Both the position numbers and the translations under genes were made by a program. Shown in pieces: positions 43,969-53,703 of a stretch of DNA of 64,000 bases. The first letter of the stretch is position 1. Every line of letters begins with the position of its first letter. This DNA comes from Lentzea guizhouensis (lineage in GTDB: Bacteria; Actinomycetota; Actinomycetes; Mycobacteriales; Pseudonocardiaceae): the NCBI RefSeq assembly GCF_001701025.1, contig NZ_CP016793.1, positions 8,246,001 through 8,310,000 on the forward strand, written 5' to 3'. The notes beneath the pieces are model-generated. The model saw only the letters and a list, made by a program, of their open reading frames with translations. It made no database searches and had not been told where the DNA came from.

Positions 43969-45978
43969 TCAGGTGGTCGTCCCGGTGACCGTCTCACCCG
44001 CCTTCGTCACGTGGTAGGTGACCTTCGCGCCGCTCCAGTAGTGGAACGTGAGCGTCACCCGCGCACCGTCCCTCACCGCCGCGAAGAACTCCGGGGTGAG
44101 CCTCGTGCGGCCCTCCGGGTAGCCGGGGGTGAAGGCGCGGTCGTACTCCTTGAAGGAGGTCCAGTCGTGCGGGCCGGCGAAGGTGCCGTCGTCGTACTTC
44201 GCCTCCATGGTGGCGAGCTGGTCACCGCGGAAGGCGGTCGGGATGTCGAACGCCGCGGTGGTGCCGGTGGCGTTGGACAGCACCGGGGTGTCGTGGGTGA
44301 TGACGTGGAACCGCCACGGCACGCCCTGGGAGAAGCGGGCCGTCAGCACCGCGTTCGTGCCGTACCCGCGCGAGCCGCTCAACCTGGTCAGCGCGGTGGC
44401 GGTCAAGGTGAGCCGGTCGCCGGACACCGTGTAGTCGCGGCCACGGGTCAGGGCGACGTTTCCGTTGTACAGACCGGAGAACGCGGTGCCGTTGAGGTTG
44501 AGCGTGATCGTCCTGCCGGTGATGGGGCTCGACTTCGCCAGGAACACCTGGTCGGTGTGAGCGGTGCCGGAACGGGTGGTCCAGCTCGACTTGATCTGGG
44601 CGTAGAGCTCGGGGTCACTCCACTGGAACGACGTGCGGCCCAGGTGCTGGCCGTTGTCCCACAGCATCGTGGTGATCTTCTTGGCCCGCGCGTAGTGGCC
44701 GAGCTGCTCGAAGAACTTCAGCTTCTCGCCCTGCTGGATGGTGCCGGTGTGCCGGTCGAACCCGAGCAGGCCGTACTCGCCGAGGACCACCGGGATCCCG
44801 CGCGCGACGAACGTGGTGTGCACGCGGTCGAACGAGTCCGTCAGGTCCTTCTGCGCGGTGGCGTCGAACCGGGTGCCGCCCGCGACGTTCACGCTGAACG
44901 GCCAGTAGCCGTAGTAGTGCACGGTCGCGATGAGGTTGGGGTCGTTCAGGCCGCGGATCTGCTCCGCCAACGGGTCGAGGTACTGCTGCTCGGACGAGGT
45001 GTGCAGGGTCGGCAGGACGAGCAGGCGGGTGGCGTTGTTGCCGCCGGAGCGGCGCACGATGCCGTGGAAGGCCGTGTTCAGCACGGCGTTGAGCTCGATC
45101 TCCTGCGGCTTGCCGGTGCTGCCGGTGAACTGGGGCTCGTTCCAGCTCTCGAAGGTGAGCTTCGGCCCGTACTCGGCGAAGGCGGCCACCAGCTGCGTCC
45201 AGATCCGGGTGAACCGGTCGAGCACCTGGTCGTGCTCGGTCGGCATCCGAGACATCCACTGCCACGAGTCGTGGTGGATGTTGAGCATGACGTAGAGGTC
45301 GCGGGCCAGGGCCCAGCGCACGACCTCCTCGACGCGGGCCAGGTAGGCGGCCTCGATCGTGTGGTCCGGGCCGAGGTGCGCGCTCCAGGTGACGGGTACG
45401 CGGATGCTGTTGAAGCCCTGCGCCTTCAGGTTGTCCAGCAACGCCTCCGTGACGCGCGGGTTGCCCCACGACGTCTCGTCCGCCCCCGTCGAGTCCAGCG
45501 TGTTGCCGAGGTTCCAGCCCGGCTGCATCGCCGCGGTGTGCTCGGCGGCGCTGAGCTGCCTGCCGCCGTGGACGCAGGTGACGCCGTTGAGCGAGAACGC
45601 CAGCGGCGCGGTGTTGGCGTGGTCCCAGGTGCCGGTGAAGCCGAACTCCACGGTCGCCGCAGAGGCGATCTTGGCGTTGTGGCCGACGTCGGCAGCGGTG
45701 ACCACCGCGTCCGGCGACTCGGTGACGGTTGCGCTCCAGGCGGTGCCTGCCTGCTGGCCGGTCGGCCATTCCCAGCTCAGCCGCCACCCGTCGAGAGCGG
45801 GTCCGAGGTTGGTGACGGCGACGTCGGCTGTGAAGCCACCGGACCACTGGCCGGTGACCTCGTAGCCGACCCGGCATCCCGGTTGGTCGGCGGCCGCGGC
45901 AGTCGAGGTGGTGAGACCCGCGGCCACAACGGCCACGAGCGCGCCGATCGTGCGTTTCACACCGGTCGAGTTGAACAT
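43969..45978 (-). CDS. secreted GH5_4-like xyloglucanase/endoglucanase with CBM2, X2 and CBM46
   Basis: The 669 residues comprise a signal peptide (about 1-30), a CBM2 (Cys35-Cys135), a GH5 barrel (about 145-465), an X2 Ig-like module (about 470-560) and a CBM46-like module (about 562-665). Acid/base is Glu281 in ESWNEPQF, and nucleophile is Glu401 in VVLGEYGLLG. The N-terminal MQPGWNLGNTLD and the GH5-X2-CBM46 order are typical of subfamily 4 enzymes that cleave xyloglucan and beta-glucans. It is the last gene of the nine-gene xyloglucan operon and its only exported enzyme, 24 bp after GH43. It would generate oligosaccharides for the importer encoded at the operon head. Confidence 0.93.
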   Translation of the reverse strand: MFNSTGVKRTIGALVAVVAAGLTTSTAAAADQPGCRVGYEVTGQWSGGFTADVAVTNLGPALDGWRLSWEWPTGQQAGTAWSATVTESPDAVVTAADVGHNAKIASAATVEFGFTGTWDHANTAPLAFSLNGVTCVHGGRQLSAAEHTAAMQPGWNLGNTLDSTGADETSWGNPRVTEALLDNLKAQGFNSIRVPVTWSAHLGPDHTIEAAYLARVEEVVRWALARDLYVMLNIHHDSWQWMSRMPTEHDQVLDRFTRIWTQLVAAFAEYGPKLTFESWNEPQFTGSTGKPQEIELNAVLNTAFHGIVRRSGGNNATRLLVLPTLHTSSEQQYLDPLAEQIRGLNDPNLIATVHYYGYWPFSVNVAGGTRFDATAQKDLTDSFDRVHTTFVARGIPVVLGEYGLLGFDRHTGTIQQGEKLKFFEQLGHYARAKKITTMLWDNGQHLGRTSFQWSDPELYAQIKSSWTTRSGTAHTDQVFLAKSSPITGRTITLNLNGTAFSGLYNGNVALTRGRDYTVSGDRLTLTATALTRLSGSRGYGTNAVLTARFSQGVPWRFHVITHDTPVLSNATGTTAAFDIPTAFRGDQLATMEAKYDDGTFAGPHDWTSFKEYDRAFTPGYPEGRTRLTPEFFAAVRDGARVTLTFHYWSGAKVTYHVTKAGETVTGTTT

Positions 45979-46002
45979 CAAGCGCCCCGCAATCGTCGTT
46001 GA

Positions 46003-47475
46003 TCAGTCGAGCGGCTCGTGGTCGATCCAGTCGAAGTGGACGGTGCCGGTCGCGGCGTACGCGCCGATGACCCGTCCGGTGAAGCCTCCTGCCACCTCGG
46101 TCGAGAGGTACCGGCCGTCGAGCTCGGCGAGCGTGGTGACCGTGCCGCCAGGTGCCTCGACGCCGAACGAGACGGTGTCCGGGCCGGACCGGGCGTCCCG
46201 CAGCTCGCGCGTCTCGTTCACCCGCACGACGAGCACCACCGGCCCGGCCGGCACCGCCCGGGCGACCACGACTGTCCGGAGTGGACCGATGCGGGCGTGC
46301 ACCCGCACCTCGCCGGAACCGGCCTCGACCTCGTAGTGGTGTTCCTCGTCGACCCGCACCGCGAGCCCGCCGCTGCCCCGTTCGACGTCGACCAGCGCGC
46401 GGGCCCGGCACGACCGGTGCTGCTGCCGCCGTCCGACGAAGACCACGGACGGGTCGTCCAGGCCGGCGCCGCGGGCGTGCAGGGTCAGCCATCCCGGTCG
46501 TTCCCGCGTCGTGCAGTGCTCCTCGGAGCGGTCGCGCACGGAGATCCAGCACGGGCGCAGCTCGCCGTCGAAGTCGTCCCGATGCGGTTCCACCGGTCCC
46601 GGCGTCAGCGGCCACGGCGGTGTGACCGTCAACGCGCCGACCACCGGCCAGTCGTCGACCCAGTGCACCGGCGCGAGGAACGTCTCCCGGCCGAGCACGT
46701 GCCAGCCCGGGGTGCCGCCGCCGGGCCGCACGCCCAGCAGCACCATCCACCAGGACCCGTCCGGGCCCTGCACCAGGTCGGCGTGGCCGGTGTTCTGGAC
46801 GGGGTCGTCGGTGCCGCGGTGGGTCAGCACCGGGTTGGCCGGGCAGGGTTCGAACGGGCCGTCCGGCGCCGGCCCGCGGGCGATCGACACCGCGTGGCTG
46901 CGTTCCGTGCCGCCCTCGGCGATCAGCAGGTACCAGTGCCGGCCGATCCGGTACAGGTGCGGTGCCTCCGGTGCCTTCGCCCGGTCGCCGCCGGACCAGA
47001 GCGGCCGCGGGCCGGCGACGACCGCACCCGTGGCGAGGTCGACGCGGTACTGGTGGACGCCCGCCATCGTGCACCAGCAGGTGCCGTCCTCGTCCCAGGC
47101 GAGGTCGGGGTCGATGCCGTGGGCGCCGGGCAGCGGGACCGGCTCGGACCACGGCCCCGCGGGGTCGGTGGCGGTGAACACCGCGGTGCCGCCGCCGTGG
47201 CTCACGCTCGTGACGACGAGGTGGAACCGGCCGTCGTGGTACCGCAGCGTCGGCGCGCAGATCCCGGCCGACGACGGCGTGCCGGCGGTCAGCGGCAACT
47301 GGCTCTGCCGGTCCAGCGCGTTGCCGAGCTGCGTCCAGTTCACCAGGTCCCGGCTGTGGAACACCGGGACGCCGGGGAAGTACTCGAAGCTCGAACACAC
47401 CAGGTAGTAGTCCTCACCGACCCGGCAGACGCTCGGGTCGGGGTGCATCCCCGCGAGGACGGGAGTGGCGGCCAC
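46003..47475 (-). CDS. intracellular GH43 beta-xylosidase/alpha-L-arabinofuranosidase
   Basis: The 490-residue protein has no signal peptide. The GH43 propeller (about 1-290) shows the base Asp in GMHPDPSVCRV, the central Asp in GIDPDLAWDEDG and the acid Glu in KAPEAPHLYRIG. A C-terminal concanavalin-like sandwich (about 300-490) is typical of GH43_11/12-like enzymes, in which it shapes the active site. In xyloglucan of solanaceous type, arabinose side chains would be its target; xylose is also possible. GTG at 47475 lies 3 bp after the GH36 stop with GAGGAG overlapping that stop. Confidence 0.92.
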   Translation of the reverse strand: MAATPVLAGMHPDPSVCRVGEDYYLVCSSFEYFPGVPVFHSRDLVNWTQLGNALDRQSQLPLTAGTPSSAGICAPTLRYHDGRFHLVVTSVSHGGGTAVFTATDPAGPWSEPVPLPGAHGIDPDLAWDEDGTCWCTMAGVHQYRVDLATGAVVAGPRPLWSGGDRAKAPEAPHLYRIGRHWYLLIAEGGTERSHAVSIARGPAPDGPFEPCPANPVLTHRGTDDPVQNTGHADLVQGPDGSWWMVLLGVRPGGGTPGWHVLGRETFLAPVHWVDDWPVVGALTVTPPWPLTPGPVEPHRDDFDGELRPCWISVRDRSEEHCTTRERPGWLTLHARGAGLDDPSVVFVGRRQQHRSCRARALVDVERGSGGLAVRVDEEHHYEVEAGSGEVRVHARIGPLRTVVVARAVPAGPVVLVVRVNETRELRDARSGPDTVSFGVEAPGGTVTTLAELDGRYLSTEVAGGFTGRVIGAYAATGTVHFDWIDHEPLD

Positions 47476-47478
47476 CGG

Positions 47479-49518
47479 TCACGCTCCTCGGGGTTCAAGC
47501 CGGTGGAGAACGGCGGACGGCGCGGTGGGCAGTGTCAGGGAAAGCTCACCGGGTGACCACTGCACTTCCGCGGCGCTGTCGGCGGGGTACAGCCGCTCCA
47601 CGTCCACATCGGACAGTCGCGGGAACGGCAGTGTCACGGTGTCCGCGCCGCCACGCCGCCAGACGGCCAGGTAGGTGACCGACGGCGTGCTCAAGGCGAG
47701 CGCGAGCCACGGGTCCTCCCAGCCGGGCAGCCCGAGCGGCCAGGACGGCACCGCCCGCGGCAGGTCGGCGCGGATCGCCTTGTACACGGCCAGGGCTTCG
47801 TGGACGAGCGCCCGTGCCGGCGGTCCGAGGTCCGCGATCTTGCCCGAGAGGTGGACGCGGCCGAGCAACGCGCTCGTCATGCCGAAGGCGACCTCGTCGA
47901 GCGAGTCCTCCGGTTGCGGGTACGCCCAGACGGCGCTCTGCTCCGGCGTGATCGCGGTGGGCGCGGAGGCCGCGATGGGTGCGTAGCGGTCGAGGTTCTG
48001 CTGGTCGCTGGTGGACTGCAGCTGCAGCCGCGACAGCAACGCGTGGTCGATCCGCATGCCGCCGGAGGCGCAGTTCTCCAGCACGAGGTGCGGGTGGCGG
48101 TCCAGGACGCCGTCGAGCCAGTCGAGGTGGGCGCGGTTGTGGCCGAGCAGACCGTCGGCCGGGCTCTCCTCCTGATCGGCGCTCGTGCCGGAGCCGGGGT
48201 TGATGTTGTGGTCCAGCTTGAGGTAGCCGATGCTCCACTCGGCGACCAGCCGGTCCACCACCTCGTCGAGGTGGGTGCGGGCGGCCGGGTGGCGCAGGTC
48301 GAGGTGGTGACGGCCGCAGTCGCTCACCCGCCTGCCCGAGCGGCGGAAGAACGCCTCGTCGGGCAGCGTGCGCGCGAGCGGGCTGCGCACCCCGACCACC
48401 TCGGGTTCCAGCCACAGGCCGGGGACCATGCCGCGGTCGCGGACGCGGTCGAGCACCTCCCCCAGCCCGCCGGGGAACCGGGTGCAGGACGGCTGCCAGG
48501 CACCGACGCCGTCCCACCAGCTCTCACCCACCTCGGCGTACCAGCCCGCGTCGATCACGAAGTACTCCGCGCCGGCGTCCGCGGCCGCGTCGACCAGCGG
48601 CAGCAGCGCGTCCGTGGTCGGCTCGCCCATCAGGCAGTTCATGTAGTCGTTGAAGACGACCGGCAGGTCCTCGTGGTCGGTGTGCGGCCGGCGGGTGACG
48701 CGGCGGTAGCGGGTCAGCGCGGCGAACGCGTCGTCCGGTCCACCGTCGGCGCTGAACGCCAGCGCGACGGGCACGGTGCGGAACTCCTCGCCCGGTGCCA
48801 GCACGCGGTTCCAGCCGTGGTCGAGGTCAGTCGGCCCGGCCAGCGCCACGTAACCGCCGCCGTCCTGTTCACCGAGCTCCCATCGCCAGCCGCCGCCGTT
48901 GTGCTCGATCTGCCACACCCACGCGCGGCCCGTCGCACGGTCCGCGAACCCGCCCATCGGCAGGTGGCCACAGCTGGACCAGACACCCTGCCCGGCAACG
49001 ACCTCCGCTCCTTTGTGGCGGTGGTCCGGGTGCCGGCCGTTGCGGTCGGGCACCGTCAGACGGGCCGGCTGGCGGCGCCACCGGCACTCCGCGAGCCAGT
49101 CGTTCTCCGCCCGCAGCACGTCGGCGCCCGCCACCGGTCCGAGACCGCCCAGCACGAGGGACGTGACCGACTCCAGCCGCAGCGGAGCACGTCCTTCGTT
49201 GCGCACGAGGACTTCCCCGCGCACCACGGGAATGCCGTCCGGGGAGCGGAGGGCCACCTCCGCGGTCACGCCGCTCACCTCGTCGTGCAGCTCGACGACG
49301 ACGCCCTGCCAGTCCTCTTCGGACAACGTGCGGTGGGTCCGGTACCGCAGCCGTGCGCCGATGGCCGTGTCGACGAGGCGACTGCTCGACCAGGTCCGGC
49401 CGTGGTCCGCGGCGGTGATCTCCACCAGCGGCGACGAGGTGCCGGCGGGGTGCACCCCGTCTCCGGTGACGTGCAGCTCCTGCTCGAAAGCGGCGTGGCC
49501 CCAGCGGATCGTGGTCAC
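47479..49518 (-). CDS. GH36 alpha-galactosidase
   Basis: This 679-residue cytoplasmic enzyme has the three-domain GH36 plan: N-terminal supersandwich, barrel and C-terminal sheet. The nucleophile Asp is in YLKLDHNINPGSG and the acid/base Asp in SRLQLQSTSDQQNLDR, with WLEPEVV and LENCASGGMRID in between, all standard for clan D. It removes alpha-galactose, here probably from hemicellulose oligosaccharides. GTG at 49518 overlaps the GH42 stop (GTGA). Confidence 0.95.
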   Translation of the reverse strand: MTTIRWGHAAFEQELHVTGDGVHPAGTSSPLVEITAADHGRTWSSSRLVDTAIGARLRYRTHRTLSEEDWQGVVVELHDEVSGVTAEVALRSPDGIPVVRGEVLVRNEGRAPLRLESVTSLVLGGLGPVAGADVLRAENDWLAECRWRRQPARLTVPDRNGRHPDHRHKGAEVVAGQGVWSSCGHLPMGGFADRATGRAWVWQIEHNGGGWRWELGEQDGGGYVALAGPTDLDHGWNRVLAPGEEFRTVPVALAFSADGGPDDAFAALTRYRRVTRRPHTDHEDLPVVFNDYMNCLMGEPTTDALLPLVDAAADAGAEYFVIDAGWYAEVGESWWDGVGAWQPSCTRFPGGLGEVLDRVRDRGMVPGLWLEPEVVGVRSPLARTLPDEAFFRRSGRRVSDCGRHHLDLRHPAARTHLDEVVDRLVAEWSIGYLKLDHNINPGSGTSADQEESPADGLLGHNRAHLDWLDGVLDRHPHLVLENCASGGMRIDHALLSRLQLQSTSDQQNLDRYAPIAASAPTAITPEQSAVWAYPQPEDSLDEVAFGMTSALLGRVHLSGKIADLGPPARALVHEALAVYKAIRADLPRAVPSWPLGLPGWEDPWLALALSTPSVTYLAVWRRGGADTVTLPFPRLSDVDVERLYPADSAAEVQWSPGELSLTLPTAPSAVLHRLEPRGA

Positions 49519-51503
49519 GGCGTTGCTCCCCTCAGCACGGCGCACCCGCCGGGTGCCAGCGCGGTCAGCGGTCCCCCGGTCAGCAGGTCGTGCGCGGTCA
49601 TCGGCAGCGGCACGGGCTCGGCGGTGTGGTTGAGCACCACGTGCCAGTGGTCGTGCTCCCCTTGGCGGGTCACGGATTCCACGCCGGGCGGCAGGCCGGG
49701 CAGTGCCGGGCGGACGCCGGTGGCGTCGAGCAGCCGGGCCACCAAGGCCCCGTGCGCGGTGTCGTCAAGGCGGGTGGACAGGTACCAGCCCTCTCCCCCG
49801 CCGTAGCCGTACCGGGTGAGCGCCGGGGACCCCGCGAGCGCGCCGTGGGTGTACGCCACGACCGCCTCCGCGCCCCGCGTGCGCAGCGACTCGCTCCACA
49901 CCGTGCCGTGCGAGCCGTCGGAGAGGGTGATCCGCTCGTCCTGCCGCAGCGGCCGGTACTCCTCCACCCGGATGCCGAGCGCCTCGCGCAGCGGTGTGGC
50001 CGGGTAGCCGCCGAGCCGGGAGTGCGCCCGGTCGTCGACAACCCCGCTGAAGTGCCCGACCAGCAGCGTGCCACCGCCCGCGACGTAACGCCGCAGGTTC
50101 TCCGCGCCGGCGTCGGACAGCAGGTACAGCGCCGGAGCGAGCACGAGCCGGTAGCGGCCCAGGTCCGCCTCCGGGTGGGCGAAGTCGGCGACCACGCCTA
50201 CATCCCAGACCGCGCGGTGGGCGGCCCGCAGCGCGGAGTGGTAGTCGAGGTCTGGCGAGGGCAGGCCGTCGGAGCTCAACGCCCACCACGCGTCGGAGTC
50301 GTGCAGCACGGCCACCTGCGCCGTCACGGTCGAGCCCGCGAGCGGAGCGAGCCGCGCGACGGCCCCGCCCGTCTCGGCCACCTCGGCGAAGACGCGGCTC
50401 TCCGGTCCGGCGTGCGGGACCATCGCCGAGTGCCACTGCTCGGCACCCGCCTTCGACTGGCGCCACTGGAAGAACAGCGCGCCCTCCGAGCCCCGCGCGA
50501 TGTGCCCCAGGGAGTGCCGCAGGATCTCGCCGGGCTCCTTGGCGAGCACCCGGCCGTGGTCGTAGACCGTGCTGGTGCCCTGTTCCATCAACAGCCACGG
50601 CCCGCCCCCCGCGAACGAGCGCGCCCGGTCGGCGGCGAACGCGACGTCGGCGGCCGCCGCGAGTCCCGGCCGGTCCGGGTAGTGGTCGATCGCGACCACG
50701 TCGACCTCACGTCCCAGCGCCCACAGGTCCACGTTCTGGTAGGCGGGCATCATCAGGTTGGTCGTCACCGGCCGGTCGCTGTGGGCGCGGATCGCGTCCC
50801 GCTGCTCGGTGTACGCCGCGACCACCTCGTCGGAGAAGAACCGGCGGAAGTCCAGTGCGTGGCCGGGGTTGCGGTGCCACTGGGTGGCGCGCGGCGGCAG
50901 GACCTGCTCCCAGCTGCCGTAGCGCTGGCTCCAGAACGCCGTCCCCCACGCCTTGTTCACCGCGTCCAGCGAGTCGTAGCGGGCTCGCAGCCACATCCGG
51001 AACGCGGCGGCGGTGTGCTCGCACCAGCACAACGTCGTGTACTCGTTGTGCACGTGCCACAACGCCAGCGCCGGGTGGTCGCCGTAGCGTTCCGCGAGTG
51101 CGGCGGCGATCCGCCGGGCGGCGGAGCGGTAGGCGGGCGCGGTGAGGCAGTAGGTGTCCCGGCTGCCGTGCACGAGCCGGGTGCCGTCCGGGCCGACCGG
51201 CAGGGCGTCCGGGTGGGCGAGCGTGAACCACGGCGGTGGTGACGCGGTCGGCGTGGCCAGGTCGACCGCGACCCCGTTGCCGTGCAGGCGGTCCAGGTGC
51301 GCGTCGAGCCAGGCGAAGTCGTAGCGGCCCTCCTCCGGCTCCAGCAGCGCCCACGAGAACACGCCGACCGTGGCCAGGTTGACCCCGGCCCGCCGCATCA
51401 GCTCGTCGTCCTCCTTCCACACCTGCTCGTCCCACTGCTCGGGGTTGTAGTCGCCGCCGAAAGCGAGCCCGCCGAGCCGGTAGGTCAACCGGCGTGCCGT
51501 CAT
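49515..51503 (-). CDS. GH42 beta-galactosidase
   Basis: The 662-residue cytoplasmic enzyme begins FGGDYNPEQWDEQVW, a GH42 hallmark. The acid/base Glu is in LWHVHNEYTTLCWC, with the Cys cluster near a zinc site, and the nucleophile Glu in WLLMEQGTSTV. A trimerisation domain (about 385-600) and a C-terminal sheet follow. It would remove beta-galactose from galactosylated xyloglucan oligosaccharides (L side chains) after import. It starts within the GH31 stop (ATGA at 51500-51503). Confidence 0.95.
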   Translation of the reverse strand: MTARRLTYRLGGLAFGGDYNPEQWDEQVWKEDDELMRRAGVNLATVGVFSWALLEPEEGRYDFAWLDAHLDRLHGNGVAVDLATPTASPPPWFTLAHPDALPVGPDGTRLVHGSRDTYCLTAPAYRSAARRIAAALAERYGDHPALALWHVHNEYTTLCWCEHTAAAFRMWLRARYDSLDAVNKAWGTAFWSQRYGSWEQVLPPRATQWHRNPGHALDFRRFFSDEVVAAYTEQRDAIRAHSDRPVTTNLMMPAYQNVDLWALGREVDVVAIDHYPDRPGLAAAADVAFAADRARSFAGGGPWLLMEQGTSTVYDHGRVLAKEPGEILRHSLGHIARGSEGALFFQWRQSKAGAEQWHSAMVPHAGPESRVFAEVAETGGAVARLAPLAGSTVTAQVAVLHDSDAWWALSSDGLPSPDLDYHSALRAAHRAVWDVGVVADFAHPEADLGRYRLVLAPALYLLSDAGAENLRRYVAGGGTLLVGHFSGVVDDRAHSRLGGYPATPLREALGIRVEEYRPLRQDERITLSDGSHGTVWSESLRTRGAEAVVAYTHGALAGSPALTRYGYGGGEGWYLSTRLDDTAHGALVARLLDATGVRPALPGLPPGVESVTRQGEHDHWHVVLNHTAEPVPLPMTAHDLLTGGPLTALAPGGCAVLRGATP

Positions 51504-53539
51504 GCGTCCTCCTCGCGCACGGGCAGCACCGCGCCGTCGCGCAGGAACAGCGGGATGCGCTCGATCGGCGCCGAGACGGTCACCGTCTGCCCGCCGTCGT
51601 GTTCCTCACCGGTCCACGCGTCGGTCCACCGGGCGCCGGCGGGCAGGTGGACCTCCCGCTCACGGACCCCGGCCTCGGTGACCGGTGCCACCAGCAGCGA
51701 GGGGCCGAGCAGGAACGCGTCCTCCACCCGCCAGGCCTTTGCGTCGTCGGGGAACTCCAGGAACACCGGGCGCATCGGCGGCACGCCGGTGGCCGAGGCC
51801 GTGCGCATCTGCTCCAGCACGTACGGCCGCAGGCGTTCGCGCAGCCGCAGGTGCGCGGCGAGGACCTCGTAGGCCTCCTCACCGTACGACCAGACCTCGT
51901 TGGCCAGACCGGTCATCCCGGGCTCCAGCACCTGCTCGGACCCGCGGAAGCCGTGCAACCGGAACAACGGGCAGAAGGTGCCGTACTGGAACCACCGCAC
52001 GAGGACCTCGCGGTAGGCCGGGTCGTCCGGGTCACCGCCGTGGAACCCGCCGATGTCCGTGGTCCACCAGGGGATGCCGGACAGCATCACGTTCAGCCCC
52101 GCCTTGATCTGGGTGCGCAGCGTGGCGAAGTCCGTGCCGATGTCACCCGACCACAGCGCGGCGCCGTAGCGTTGCGCGCCCGCCCACGATGACCGGTTGA
52201 GCGAGATGACCTCGGTCTCCCCGGCGGCGCGCAGTCCGTCGTGGACGGTGCGGGCGTTCTCCCGCGGGTAGAGGTTGCCGACCTCCAGGCCGGGACCGGC
52301 GTGGTAGCGCAGGTTGTACTGGTGACCGGGCTTCAGCTCGGGTTCGCCGGCGTCCAGCCAGAACACCTTGATCCCCAGGTCGTGGTAGCCCTTTCGAATG
52401 CGGTCCCACACGTACGCGCGCGCCTCCGGGTTGGTGGCGTCGTAGAACGCGACCTGCGCGGAGTACGCCCCCAGCCCCTTGTCCGGCCAGTCGGCGTGCG
52501 CCACCGGCCCGAACTCGGTGCCGATGAAGAACCCCTGGTCCAGCATCGGGTGGTAGGTCTCGCTCGCCGGGCTCACCGACGGCCACACCGACACCATCAG
52601 CTTGACGCCCATCTCGTCGAGCTCGCGGACCATCCCGGCCGGGTCGGGCCACTCGGCCGGGTCGAACCGCCACTCGCCGAGGTGCGTCCAGTGGAAGAAG
52701 TCGCAGACGATCACCGACAACGGCAGCCCGCGCCTTTTGTACTCGCGCGCCACCGCCATCAGCTCGTCCTGCGTGCGGTAGCGCAGCTTGCACTGCCAGA
52801 ACCCGGCCGCCCACCCCGGCAGCTCGGGCGCGTGACCGGTCACGTCGGCGTAGGCGCGCAGCACGTCGGCCGGCTGTCCGGCGGTGACCCAGTAGTCGAT
52901 CTGGCGGGCGCTGTCGGACACCCAGCGGGTGCCGGTCTCGGCCAGCTCCACCCGGCCGATCGCGGGCGAGTTCCACAGCAGCCCGTAGCCGCGGTCGGAG
53001 ACCAGCAGCGGGATGGTGACCTCGGCGTTGCGCTGCACCAGGTCGATGACGGCGCCCTTCTGGTCCAGCAGCCCGTGGGTGTGCTGCCCGAGGCCGTAGA
53101 GCCGTTCGCCGGGGTAGGCGCGGAACCGTTGCTCGAGCCGGTGGTACCCGTTGCCGGTCGCGGTCGCGAGCCGCGGTCCCGGCCACCAGAAGTGCGCGGG
53201 CTGTTCGGCGAGCAGCTCGCTGCCGTCCTCGGTGCGCAGGAACGTGAGCGAGCCCGCCGACGCGCCCAGCTCGGGGGTCAGCTGCCCCTCGGTGTGCGCG
53301 TCCACCCTGACCGTGATCCTGCCGTTGACCAGGGTGGCCTGGTGTTCGGCGATCTTCACCTCCACCGCGCCGCCCGCCGGCGGGGTGTCCAGCAACGCGC
53401 CCGGCAGGTCGTCGAGCAGCGGTCCGCCCGGGGTGGCCCTGACCCGGACGGCGTCCGGGCCCCAGGCCTCGACGCGCACGGTCTCGCCCCTGGCCCGCCA
53501 TTCCAGTGCGGTGCCGAGATCTCGGAAGTGTGTGGGCAT
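51500..53539 (-). CDS. GH31 alpha-xylosidase
   Basis: This 679-residue cytoplasmic enzyme removes alpha-1,6-xylose from the non-reducing end of xyloglucan oligosaccharides. Motifs are the nucleophile Asp in KVFWLDAGEPELKPG and the acid Asp in ALWSGDIGTDF, with VIVCDFFHWTHLGEWRFD. The FWLDAGEPE variant and substrate-loop style match YicI-like alpha-xylosidases rather than alpha-glucosidases (motif judgement). ATG at 53539 follows GAGGGAG. A 164-bp gap separates it from the LacI gene upstream, so an extra promoter may exist there, although none was clear. Confidence 0.94.
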   Translation of the reverse strand: MPTHFRDLGTALEWRARGETVRVEAWGPDAVRVRATPGGPLLDDLPGALLDTPPAGGAVEVKIAEHQATLVNGRITVRVDAHTEGQLTPELGASAGSLTFLRTEDGSELLAEQPAHFWWPGPRLATATGNGYHRLEQRFRAYPGERLYGLGQHTHGLLDQKGAVIDLVQRNAEVTIPLLVSDRGYGLLWNSPAIGRVELAETGTRWVSDSARQIDYWVTAGQPADVLRAYADVTGHAPELPGWAAGFWQCKLRYRTQDELMAVAREYKRRGLPLSVIVCDFFHWTHLGEWRFDPAEWPDPAGMVRELDEMGVKLMVSVWPSVSPASETYHPMLDQGFFIGTEFGPVAHADWPDKGLGAYSAQVAFYDATNPEARAYVWDRIRKGYHDLGIKVFWLDAGEPELKPGHQYNLRYHAGPGLEVGNLYPRENARTVHDGLRAAGETEVISLNRSSWAGAQRYGAALWSGDIGTDFATLRTQIKAGLNVMLSGIPWWTTDIGGFHGGDPDDPAYREVLVRWFQYGTFCPLFRLHGFRGSEQVLEPGMTGLANEVWSYGEEAYEVLAAHLRLRERLRPYVLEQMRTASATGVPPMRPVFLEFPDDAKAWRVEDAFLLGPSLLVAPVTEAGVREREVHLPAGARWTDAWTGEEHDGGQTVTVSAPIERIPLFLRDGAVLPVREEDA

Positions 53540-53703
53540 GCGGGAGCTCCCTCGCGTTCGTGGGTGAGGCGGAGAAGGTCGGGCGTGCGGTCGGTGCGCG
53601 CGGCCGGAGGGGGCGGCCGGGTCGGGGCGGCGGTCAAGGCGTGGGGATGCGGTCGGGGCGTGTTCCGTCAGGGCGAGCCTGCGGTGGGCGCGTCGACGTC
53701 CGG